A stretch of 13,619 nt of DNA, taken from the NCBI GenBank assembly GCA_021780935.1, contig JAJXXT010000109.1, positions 1 through 13,619 on the forward strand, read 5' to 3'. Positions 1 through 6,673 of this stretch are shown here, piece by piece. Positions within the stretch are counted from its first letter, which is position 1. Every line of letters begins with the position of its first letter. The DNA is from Pseudomonadota bacterium. Lineage in GTDB: Bacteria > Pseudomonadota > Alphaproteobacteria > Acetobacterales > Acetobacteraceae. A model generated the notes under the pieces. The model saw only the letters and a list, made by a program, of their open reading frames with translations, was not told where the DNA came from and made no database searches. A program made the translations under genes and the position numbers.

Positions 1-29
1 TCTAAACCTCTGATTTCCTTGAGAAAATC

Positions 30-104
30 TGGAGCGGGCGAAGGGATTCGAACCCTCGACCCCAACCTTGGCAAGGTTGTGCTCTACCCCTGAGCTACGC
101 CCGC
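30..104 (-). tRNA. tRNA-Gly (anticodon GCC)
   Basis: Read on the minus strand this folds into a full cloverleaf. The acceptor GCGGGCG (98-104) pairs with CGCCCGC (34-40). The D arm is GCTC/GAGC. The anticodon stem CAACC/GGTTG carries the loop TTGCCAA, giving anticodon GCC (glycine). The T arm has the TTCGAAT loop, and its stem closes with one G-U pair. A T discriminator followed by a genomically encoded CCA ends at base 30. It lies 58 bases downstream of the exporter stop codon and on the same strand, so it may be read through from that operon or have its own promoter. The 29 bases beyond it show no convincing terminator. Confidence 0.97.
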
Positions 105-162
105 GCTCCGAGCCGCGCCTCATAGGCAGTTCGCCTTCGCTTGGCAACCTCCCGCGGGAAAG

Positions 163-999
163 TCAGGCCCGCGCGGCGATCAGGCCGCCGGCGGCAACCA
201 GCGCGGCGGCCAGCAGCAGCGGTGCCGAGGCGGGCGCGAAGCCGCCGAGGACCAGCAGCAGGGTCGATACGACGGGGGTCGCGTAGGCCAGGGTCCCGAG
301 CAGGCGCGGGTCGCCCCGCTTCATGCCGCGGTCCCAGAGGAAAAAGGCGGCGCCCACCGGCCCCAACCCGAGCAGCCCCGCCGCCATCAGGGCTCGCAGG
401 CCAGGCAGCACCGACGGCTCGGCCAGCATGTGCAGCACCCAGCAGATGACCGCCGCCGCCGCGCAGAATCCGGCGACCGCTTCGGTCGGCACGCCCGCCA
501 TGCGCCGCGCCAGCACGGAATAGAGCGCCCAGGTCAGCCCCGCGCCGAGCGCCAGCGCATACCCGACCCAGGCCCCGCCGCCCGCCGGACGGATCAGCAG
601 CGCGCAGCCCGCCGTTCCCAGCGCCACCCCCGCGAGGTGCCGCGCGCGCAACGGCAGGCCCAGGACCGGCGCCGACAGCAGCACGATCAGCAACGGCCAG
701 GCGTAGTTGAGCAGGTTCGCCACCGCTGCCGGCGCCCGCGACAGAGCGGCGAAATAAAGCGCGTGATACCCGGCCAGCCCGCCCACGCCATGCGCCCAGG
801 CAAGCGGCGGCTGGCGCAACGCGCCCAGCCGGCGGCGCGTGATCAGCCACGCCAGCCCGGCGCCGCCGGAAACGGTGAACGCCAGCGCGGTGAGCTCGAG
901 CGGCGGCACGCCGGCCGCCTCGCGCGACAGCACGGCGAGGAACGACCAGAGCGCGATCGCCCCCGCGCCGGCGAGGTTCGCGCCCTTCGTCCCCGTCAA
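163..999 (-). CDS. EamA/DMT-superfamily exporter, YddG-like (probable aromatic amino acid efflux)
   Basis: A 278-residue inner-membrane protein that is almost wholly hydrophobic and fits the ten-helix, two-EamA-repeat plan of the drug/metabolite transporter superfamily. The stretch NLLNYAWPLLIVLL (about 95-108) and the segment WDRGMKRGDPRLLGTLAYA (about 222-240) resemble the YddG branch, whose studied members export aromatic amino acids. Substrate is inferred from similarity only. The start is a TTG at 997-999 that overlaps the phaB stop in the 4-base string TTGA, so its translation is probably coupled to phaB. No strong Shine-Dalgarno precedes it, and the next Met is far inside the protein. 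The length is normal for the family. It is probably the last protein gene of the ATP-grasp/phaB transcript. Confidence 0.88.
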   Translation of the reverse strand: MTGTKGANLAGAGAIALWSFLAVLSREAAGVPPLELTALAFTVSGGAGLAWLITRRRLGALRQPPLAWAHGVGGLAGYHALYFAALSRAPAAVANLLNYAWPLLIVLLSAPVLGLPLRARHLAGVALGTAGCALLIRPAGGGAWVGYALALGAGLTWALYSVLARRMAGVPTEAVAGFCAAAAVICWVLHMLAEPSVLPGLRALMAAGLLGLGPVGAAFFLWDRGMKRGDPRLLGTLAYATPVVSTLLLVLGGFAPASAPLLLAAALVAAGGLIAARA

Positions 1000-1718
1000 T
1001 ACATATGTTGCCCGCCGTTGATCGAGATCGTCGAGCCGGTGATGAAATCGGCATCATCGGCGGTCACGAACGCGACCCCGCGGGCAATGTCGTCGGCGCG
1101 GCCGAGCCGGCCCATCGGAATGCGGGCGATGATCTTCTGCAGCACGTCGGGCGGCACGGCGCGAACCATATCGGTATCGACATAGCCTGGGGCGATCGCA
1201 TTGACGGTGATGCCGAAGCGCGCCCCTTCCTGCGCCAGCGCCTTGGTGAAGCCATGGATACCGGATTTCGCGGCCGCATAGTTGACCTGACCATACTGGC
1301 CGGCCTGGCCGTTGATGCTGCCGATGTTGACGATGCGGCCGAACTTCGCCGCCCGCATGTCGTCGAAGACGAGCTTGCACATGTTGAAGCAGGAGCCGAG
1401 GTTGGTGTCGATCACCTCGGCCCACATCTCGCGCGTCTGCTTACTGATCGTCGCGTCCCGCGTGATGCCGGCATTGTTCACCAGGATCTCGATCGGCCCG
1501 TACTCGGCGTGGATACGCTTCACCGCCGCCTCGCATTCGGCAAAGCTGGCAACATCGAATTTCATCACGACGATGCCGGTCGCCGACTGCAGCGCCTGCG
1601 CCGCGGCATCGTTGCCGTGGTAGCTGGCGATGACTTTGCGACCCTCCGCCTGGAGCCGGCGGCTGATCGCCTCCCCGATGCCTCGCGTACCACCGGTGAC
1701 GAGTGCAAGCCTGGTCAT
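996..1718 (-). CDS. phaB: Acetoacetyl-CoA reductase PhaB (NADPH-dependent)
   Basis: A 240-residue short-chain dehydrogenase that reduces acetoacetyl-CoA to (R)-3-hydroxybutyryl-CoA, the monomer donor for PHB, in the cytosol. Visible motifs are the cofactor loop TGGTRGIG (8-15), NNAG (81-84), and catalytic N106, S134, Y147 and K151 (YAAAK). The C-terminus SINGGQHMY is typical of PhaB rather than of FabG. The start at 1718 was chosen because a GGAGG lies 6 bases before the ATG; an upstream extension to 1775 would add 19 residues unlike the family. The gene follows the ATP-grasp gene by 73 bases and overlaps the exporter start. GTTGC (1721-1725) and GCAAC (1772-1776) in the upstream spacer may be regulatory. 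It stands apart from phaA and phaC, which are about 4-5 kb away. Confidence 0.96.
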   Translation of the reverse strand: MTRLALVTGGTRGIGEAISRRLQAEGRKVIASYHGNDAAAQALQSATGIVVMKFDVASFAECEAAVKRIHAEYGPIEILVNNAGITRDATISKQTREMWAEVIDTNLGSCFNMCKLVFDDMRAAKFGRIVNIGSINGQAGQYGQVNYAAAKSGIHGFTKALAQEGARFGITVNAIAPGYVDTDMVRAVPPDVLQKIIARIPMGRLGRADDIARGVAFVTADDADFITGSTISINGGQHMY

Positions 1719-1791
1719 TTGTTGCCTCCCTCGCGCAGATGGCGGGAGGCTATCCGCCGCGCCTGCGGGAAGCAACGCCGGCGATGGGTTC

Positions 1792-2979
1792 CTAGGAGTT
1801 CATCGGGTAGCGGGCCATCAGCCGCTTGTGCTGCCGCCACAGGCGCCACAGCTCGGCGAGCGGGGTCGGCTGCGCGCCGCGCGCACGGTTGGCCGCGCCG
1901 ATGCGCCACGACGCGCCGAAATGCGCAAGCTCCGCGGCCCACGCCGCGCGCAGCGTCATGTCCGGGTCCCAGACATGCGTCGCCTCCGAGCCGGTGCCGT
2001 TGATCTCGATGATGCGGAATCCCTCGCCGCGGCGCAGCGCCGCGATGGAAGCGAAGCGCACATCGAAACGGCCGAAATGAAAATCGGGGATGGCGGCGGC
2101 CACCCGCTCGACGGCGGCGGCAAGTGCCGCGGTCGCGTGGTCGGTGCCGTCGCGGAACAGGGCGCCCTTGACGTGGTTGCCGGTGAACACCAGGCGCACG
2201 CGCTCGCCGGAGGGCGGCACCTCGGCCAGGTGGTCCGCCAGGCGCGGCAGGTAGAGATGGGTCAGGCGCCCTGCCCGCGGATCCCGCCGGATCAGCGTCT
2301 CCAGGGTGGCGACCCCGTCACCGACCACCTCGGGAGCATATTTCAGGGTGATCGAGGTGATGCGGCCGGCCGGCGCGCCCGGTTCGCGTATGTAGAACAG
2401 GCCGGCCTCGCCTTCCTCGGTGAGCAGGGTCTGCAGGACGGCGCGCTCGCCGCGCGGGAAGGCGGCGAGCCACTGGGCAAGCTCCGCGGTATCGGCAACG
2501 ATGCGCACGCCCGTTCCGTTGCACCCGAGATCCGGCTTGGCGACCACCGGGAAGGCAAGATGTCCGTCCGCCATCGCCGCGAGCGCGGCGCTAAGGTCCG
2601 CGCTTGCGTCCCCCGTGACCGTGAAGCTGGCATAGGGCGCGATCAGGTCGCGGACCTCGCCCTGCACCATGTCGAGGATCTCGGTCTTGGATTCGCCCAC
2701 CAGACCGCCGGTCTTGATGCCTGGGTTGGCGGCGGTGGGCAGCGTCAGGCTGCGGTAGCGCAGCGCACAGGCGGCCCATTGCAACGCCACGGGGGCATAG
2801 AACAGCCAGTCCGGCCAGAACTCGAAGGGGCTCAGCAGCCGCCCGGACGGACGCGGCACGCGCGTATCGACGGCAAACGACTCCCCAACGGCCACCACGC
2901 CGAGCAGCGCCGGGAGGGCACGGCTGGCTTCGAGGACATGGCGCAGTGCGAGAAGCGCATCCGATCCCGCTGGATTCAT
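1792..2979 (-). CDS. ATP-grasp domain protein (D-Ala-D-Ala ligase-like), substrate unknown
   Basis: A 395-residue cytosolic protein with an ATP-grasp fold, expected to couple a carboxylate to an amine or thiol through an acyl phosphate. ATP-binding VVAKPDLGCNGTGVRI spans 145-160 (K148). The metal-binding part shows FGRFDVRF (303-309) and IIEINGTG (323-330). The N-terminal 80-105 stretch (NPGIKTGGLVGESK) belongs to a family often labelled D-alanine-D-alanine ligase, but it lacks the usual Ddl N-terminal domain, so that label is not safe. The ATG at 2979 has only a weak AGG immediately before it. It overlaps (ATGA) the stop of an 11-codon TTG frame behind a strong AGGAGG. It is first in the leftward group with phaB. 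A link to PHB is not evident from sequence. Confidence 0.85.
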   Translation of the reverse strand: MNPAGSDALLALRHVLEASRALPALLGVVAVGESFAVDTRVPRPSGRLLSPFEFWPDWLFYAPVALQWAACALRYRSLTLPTAANPGIKTGGLVGESKTEILDMVQGEVRDLIAPYASFTVTGDASADLSAALAAMADGHLAFPVVAKPDLGCNGTGVRIVADTAELAQWLAAFPRGERAVLQTLLTEEGEAGLFYIREPGAPAGRITSITLKYAPEVVGDGVATLETLIRRDPRAGRLTHLYLPRLADHLAEVPPSGERVRLVFTGNHVKGALFRDGTDHATAALAAAVERVAAAIPDFHFGRFDVRFASIAALRRGEGFRIIEINGTGSEATHVWDPDMTLRAAWAAELAHFGASWRIGAANRARGAQPTPLAELWRLWRQHKRLMARYPMNS

Positions 2980-3011
2980 CCTGGCGACAAGCTCCCGCTC
3001 GTGGTGACCAA
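2976..3011 (-). CDS. Candidate 11-codon leader ORF coupled to the ATP-grasp gene
   Basis: On the minus strand a strong AGGAGG (3016-3021) is followed 4 bases later by TTG, then ten codons and a TGA. The peptide would be MVTTSGSLSPG. The TGA overlaps the ATP-grasp ATG as ATGA (2976-2979), the classic arrangement for translational coupling. The ATP-grasp start lacks a good Shine-Dalgarno of its own. The spacing of the AGGAGG to TTG is slightly short. It may simply be a misplaced ribosome site or an initiation at a noncanonical ATT in the ATP-grasp frame. Confidence 0.35.
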   Translation of the reverse strand: MVTTSGSLSPG

Positions 3012-3245
3012 TATCCCTCCTACAGGCAAGCGCCCATGTTTGTCGCTACCCCCGGCAACCTTTCATGAAGCTTTTGTGCCAGCGGCGACCAGGGTTCAGA
3101 CCATGTCGAAAAAGCGTTACCCAGGCGCTTGATAACGTGACAGCTCAAGGCGTTTGGCGCTAGAAAAGGTCGTTTTCGGGTGTCGGCACGCCGCCGCTGC
3201 CCGGCGGGTGCCTGTCCGACGAACGCAGAAAGCGGGGGTCTTCGC
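2980..3245. promoter_or_regulatory. Divergent spacer between the ATP-grasp and Hint genes
   Basis: About 265 bases that must hold promoters for both directions. It is visibly less GC-rich than the genes around it in 3010-3180 (for example AAGCTTTTG near 3068 and GAAAAAGCG near 3109). It contains the minus-strand AGGAGG at 3016-3021, one GCAAC (3055-3059) and a strong hairpin at 3185-3212. I could not pick a confident -35/-10 pair. No conserved protein is visible in any frame of this spacer. Confidence 0.55.
3185..3212 (+). promoter_or_regulatory. GC hairpin in the leader of the Hint gene
   Basis: GGCAC (3185-3189), a bulged G, and CCGCCG (3191-3196) pair with CGGCGG (3202-3207) and GTGCC (3208-3212) around the five-base loop CTGCC. 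This gives an 11-bp stem ending 33 bases before the chosen ATG. GTCGG (3182-3186) and CCGAC (3216-3220) offer an alternative outer pairing. No T-run follows on either strand, so a simple terminator is unlikely. A role in mRNA stability or translation is only inferred. Confidence 0.4.
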
Positions 3246-5351
3246 ATGGCCGGGACGATCACGACCACGATCAGCCAAAGCGTCTATTACCAGACTGCCC
3301 CAAACCCCCTGACCATTACGGACACGGGCGCGATCGTGGCCGGCAGCTCCGATGCCTCGGCGCTGAGCCTCGCCTCCGGGCCGATCTGGACCGTCGTCAA
3401 CGACGGCACCATCAGCGCGCCCGGCGGCTACGGCATCCGCGCCTCCCTGGCGACCATCATCAACCAGGGCCTGATCACGGCCGGCGGCCGCTATGGCGTG
3501 CGTCTGGACGGCGACACGACACTGACCGATTCGGTCATCGTCAACAGCGGCACCATCGTCGATACCCATGCTGCCCCCCAGCCCGGCAACTACGCCGCCA
3601 TCTATATCGGGCGGTCGGGCGAGGTCACCAACCAGGCCCAGGGGCTGATCAGCGGTGCCAACAACGGCATCAACAACTACGCGCTGGGCACCGGGGCGGA
3701 GGAAATCGTCAACGCCGGGACGATCGTCGGCACGACCTACAACGGCATTTCCTCGAGCGGCAAACTGACGCTCAGCAATACCGGCCTGATCACCGGCGGC
3801 GCGGCGGGTGTGGTCAGTGCCGGTTACGGCGGCGGCAACGGCACCGGGGAAAACCTGCTCACCAACGCCGCCGGCGGCGTGATCGACGGCGGTGTCAACG
3901 GCGTCTCGCTCACCGGCAGCAGCACGCTGACCAATGCCGGCTCGATCGGCGGCGGAGCTGCCGCGGTGCTCTTCGCGGCCGGCGCCGCCGACCGGCTGAT
4001 CGACGATCCCGGCGCGGTGTTCACCGGCAAGGTGAGCGGCGGCAACAGCATCGGGTCCTCGATCGCATCCACCCTCGAGCTTGCCGCCGGCAGCGGTACC
4101 GGCACGCTCGCGGGCTTGGGCACGAGCACCGGTTTCTACGATTTCGCCAGCGTCACCGTCGATTCGGGAGCGAACTGGTCGCTCGCCGGAAACAGCACCC
4201 TCGCCGCCGGCGCGACGCTGACCGATTCCGGCCAACTCACGCTGGCCAGCGCCCTCGCCGGCACCGGCACCATCGCCTTCGCCGGCACCGGCGTGACGCT
4301 GACCGCCGCGCCGGGCGACGCCCCGACACAGACCCTTGTCGGCCTGAAGAACAACGCCCTGGCGCTGCTCGGCGTGGACGAAGTGATCTCAAGCTTCGGC
4401 GGCGGCGAGCTGACGCTCGGCGGTTCCGCCGCGATCACGCTCGCGGTCGCCGGCAGCTACTCGACGGGCAGCTTCGGCGCCGTCTACGCCAACGGCGAGA
4501 CGGTGCTGACCGCCTGCTATGCCGAAGGCACCGCGATCGAGACCGCGAACGGGCCGGTGCCAATCGAGGACCTGCGCCCCGGCGTGCTGCTGCGCACCGC
4601 CTCCGGCGCGCTGCGCCCGGTGCGCTGGATCGGCCATCGCCGCCACACGGCTTCGGAAGTCGCGGCGCGCGACGAGCTGCGCCCGGTGCGTTTCGCCGCT
4701 GGCGCCCTCGGCGGCGGCCTTCCCTCGCGCGACCTGCGCCTCTCGCCCGAGCACGCGCTGCTGCTCGGCGGCGTGCTGGTGCCCGCCATCCAGCTTCTCG
4801 GCGTGCCGGGCGTCGAGCAGGAAACGGCCGCCGCGGTCGCCTATTTCAATATCGAGCTCGACACGCACGACGCGATCCTGGCCGAAGGCATCGCCGCGGA
4901 AACCTATATCGAGGAGGCAACCCGCGTCGTCTTCGACAATGCCGAAACCCGCCCCGCGCCGCCGGTCACCATTCCCTGCGCGCCGCGTATCGCCTGCGGG
5001 CCGGTGCTGGCCGCGATCCGCCGCCGGCTGGGTGCACCCGACGCCGAACGGGCGACGGGCACCGTCGTCGGCCATATCGAATCGACCGCGCCGGGGCGCA
5101 TCGGCGGCTGGGCGTTCCAGCCCGAGGCGCCGGATGCTCCGGTGCGCCTGCTGATCGCCGCCGACGGCGTGCCGTGCGGCATGGCCGTGGCCAATGGTTT
5201 CCGGTTCGATCTGCGCCGCGCCGGGCTGGGCCAGGGCCACGCCGCGTTCAGCTATACCGGTCCGATCCCGGCCGGCGCGCGAACCGTCTCCGTCACCCGC
5301 GCCGGCGACGGCGCGCATCTTCCGGGCTCGCCGTTCATGGTGGCGGCCTGA
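3246..5351 (+). CDS. Beta-repeat passenger with Hint (Hedgehog/intein) domain and C-terminal GW-type module
   Basis: A 701-residue protein. Residues 1-420 are rich in Gly, Thr, Asn and Ser, with repeating segments of the kind N-x-G-x-I-x-G-G-x-x-G-V (for example near 157-168, 178-190 and 229-240), expected to form a beta-helix. A Hint_2-type domain starts at C424 (CYAEGT). It includes RPVRWIGHRRH (457-467), LSPEH with H503, and HD (541-542), and ends near residue 558. The C-terminal 607-698 holds a GWAF module (621-624) seen in alphaproteobacterial surface and glycosyltransferase-linked proteins. Hint domains cleave the peptide bond before their first Cys by an N-S acyl shift; there is no C-extein nucleophile, so release or cross-linking rather than splicing is expected. 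No signal peptide is evident. ATG 3246 follows AGCGGGGG; the longer GTG frame from 3180 adds 22 atypical residues. Its function is unknown; related proteins are presumed to be exported. Confidence 0.85.
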   Translation: MAGTITTTISQSVYYQTAPNPLTITDTGAIVAGSSDASALSLASGPIWTVVNDGTISAPGGYGIRASLATIINQGLITAGGRYGVRLDGDTTLTDSVIVNSGTIVDTHAAPQPGNYAAIYIGRSGEVTNQAQGLISGANNGINNYALGTGAEEIVNAGTIVGTTYNGISSSGKLTLSNTGLITGGAAGVVSAGYGGGNGTGENLLTNAAGGVIDGGVNGVSLTGSSTLTNAGSIGGGAAAVLFAAGAADRLIDDPGAVFTGKVSGGNSIGSSIASTLELAAGSGTGTLAGLGTSTGFYDFASVTVDSGANWSLAGNSTLAAGATLTDSGQLTLASALAGTGTIAFAGTGVTLTAAPGDAPTQTLVGLKNNALALLGVDEVISSFGGGELTLGGSAAITLAVAGSYSTGSFGAVYANGETVLTACYAEGTAIETANGPVPIEDLRPGVLLRTASGALRPVRWIGHRRHTASEVAARDELRPVRFAAGALGGGLPSRDLRLSPEHALLLGGVLVPAIQLLGVPGVEQETAAAVAYFNIELDTHDAILAEGIAAETYIEEATRVVFDNAETRPAPPVTIPCAPRIACGPVLAAIRRRLGAPDAERATGTVVGHIESTAPGRIGGWAFQPEAPDAPVRLLIAADGVPCGMAVANGFRFDLRRAGLGQGHAAFSYTGPIPAGARTVSVTRAGDGAHLPGSPFMVAA

Positions 5352-5358
5352 CGCACAG

Positions 5359-5382
5359 CGGCCGGGTGGCGCCACCCGGCCG
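5359..5382 (+). terminator. Perfect 24-base palindrome after the Hint gene, probable terminator
   Basis: A perfect inverted repeat with arms CGGCCGGGTGGC / GCCACCCGGCCG starts 8 bases after the Hint stop codon. It can fold into a very stable hairpin on either strand. The sequence after it (CTCGTTCCTGGTTC) is only mildly T-rich, so intrinsic termination would be imperfect. Its place between convergent genes supports a terminator role. Confidence 0.6.
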
Positions 5383-5401
5383 GCTCGTTCCTGGTTCGGG
5401 A

Positions 5402-5432
5402 GGGTTCAGGCGGACGGTCACCGCCTGAGCCC
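5402..5432. terminator. Second hairpin between convergent Hint gene and phaA
   Basis: TCAGGCGG (5406-5413) pairs with CCGCCTGA (5421-5428) around a 7-base loop. GGG (5402-5404) and CCC (5430-5432) extend the stem with one T-G pair. It lies 21 bases beyond the phaA stop on the phaA strand, so it probably serves as the phaA-side terminator. No T-run follows. Confidence 0.5.
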
Positions 5433-5452
5433 AGGCCGCAGCAGCGATCGCC

Positions 5453-6625
5453 CTACCGCTCGAGGCACATGGCAACACCCATGCCGCCGCCGATGCACAG
5501 CGTCGCCAGGCCCTTCTTCGCCCCGCGCTTGCCCATCTCGTGCAGCAGCGTGACCAGAATGCGCGCCCCGGAGGCGCCGATCGGATGGCCGATCGCGATC
5601 GCCCCGCCATTGACGTTCACCTTCGCCTGGTCCCAGCCGATGTCGCGGTTGACCGCGATCGCCTGGGCGGCAAACGCCTCGTTGGCCTCGATCAGGTCGA
5701 GATCCTCCGCCTTCCAGCCGGCCCGCGCCAGCACCTTGCGGCTGGCGGGGATCGGCCCGGTACCCATCACGTCCGGCGCCACGCCGGCGGTCGCGAAGGC
5801 GGCAAGGCGCGCCAGCGGGGTGATGCCGCGCTTCGCCGCCTCGGCGGCGGTCATCACCACGACCACCGCGGCGCCATCGTTGATGCCGCTGGCATTGCCC
5901 GCGGTCACGGTGCCGTCCTTGCTGAAGGCGGGGCGCAGCCTGGCCATCGACTCGAAGCTGGCATCGTGGCGGATGTATTCGTCGTCCGCGACCACGGTGT
6001 CGCCCTTGCGGCCCTTGATGGTGACGGGAACGATCTCGTCGCGGAACCGGCCGGCCTGCTGCGCCGCGCTCGCCTTGTGCTGGCTGGCAAGCGCGAAACG
6101 GTCCTGCTCCTCGCGGGTGATCTGCCAGCGCGAGGCGACGTTCTCGGCGGTCTGCCCCATGTGGTAGCCGTGGAACACGTCCCAGAGCCCGTCGCGCAGC
6201 ATCGTGTCGACCAGGCCGAGGTCGCCCATCTTGGTGCCGTTGCGCAGATGCGCCGCGTGCTGTGACTGGCTCATGCTCTCATGCCCGCCGGCCACCACGA
6301 TGCTGCTCTCGCCGGTGCGGATTTGCTGGGCCGCCAGCGCCACGGCGCGCAGGCCGGAACCGCAGACCTGGTTGATGCCGAAGGCCGTCGCCGCATCCGG
6401 GATGCCGGCCGCGCGGGCGGCCTGACGCGCCGGGTTCATGCCCTGGCCGGCCGCGAGCACCTGGCCGAGGATCACCTCGCCGACCTCCCCCGCCTCCAGC
6501 CTGGCGCGGCCGAGCGCGGCGGTGATCGCTGTGGCACCCAGCGTGTGCGCGGGCACACCGGCGAACGCGCCGTTGAAGGAACCGACCGGCGTGCGTGCGG
6601 CGGCGGCAATGACGATGTCGTCCAT
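5453..6625 (-). CDS. phaA: Acetyl-CoA acetyltransferase (beta-ketothiolase) PhaA
   Basis: A 390-residue biosynthetic thiolase that condenses two acetyl-CoA to acetoacetyl-CoA, the first PHB step. The acyl-accepting C88 sits in NQVCGSGLRAV. The catalytic H347 lies in NGGAIAIGHPIGASGAR and the base C377 in CIGGGMG. NEAF (314-317) completes the family set. The length is exactly that of bacterial PhaA. The ATG at 6625 is preceded by GAGGACGGGAAAG, an acceptable but spread ribosome site. It follows phaC by 48 bases on the same strand, in a spacer holding one GTTGC (6641-6645), and so is probably the third gene of a phaE-phaC-phaA operon. It converges with the Hint gene, with two hairpins between. 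A role in degradation (fadA-type) is less likely given the locus. Confidence 0.96.
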   Translation of the reverse strand: MDDIVIAAAARTPVGSFNGAFAGVPAHTLGATAITAALGRARLEAGEVGEVILGQVLAAGQGMNPARQAARAAGIPDAATAFGINQVCGSGLRAVALAAQQIRTGESSIVVAGGHESMSQSQHAAHLRNGTKMGDLGLVDTMLRDGLWDVFHGYHMGQTAENVASRWQITREEQDRFALASQHKASAAQQAGRFRDEIVPVTIKGRKGDTVVADDEYIRHDASFESMARLRPAFSKDGTVTAGNASGINDGAAVVVVMTAAEAAKRGITPLARLAAFATAGVAPDVMGTGPIPASRKVLARAGWKAEDLDLIEANEAFAAQAIAVNRDIGWDQAKVNVNGGAIAIGHPIGASGARILVTLLHEMGKRGAKKGLATLCIGGGMGVAMCLER

Positions 6626-6673
6626 GGCTTTCCCGTCCTCGTTGCTGGAAGCGATCTGGCCTCGTGCCGCCCG

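Noticed and set aside
1..29. A weak GATTT/AAATC pairing beside the tRNA gene as a terminator
   Set aside because: The stem is short and A/T-only in part, with no clear T-run in the correct place.
3102..3131. A nine-codon frame (MSKKRYPGA) that resembles the beginning of some transposases
   Set aside because: It stops after nine codons, has no ribosome site, and nothing transposase-like continues in any frame. It is most likely chance.
3020..3268. An 82-codon minus-strand frame across the divergent spacer
   Set aside because: Its composition is not protein-like, no ribosome site fits, and it runs into the start of the Hint gene on the other strand.
3117..5375. Very long open frames on the minus strand opposite the Hint gene
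   Set aside because: They are Arg/Gly/Ala-rich and mirror the high-GC third positions of the real gene. No motif or ribosome site supports them.
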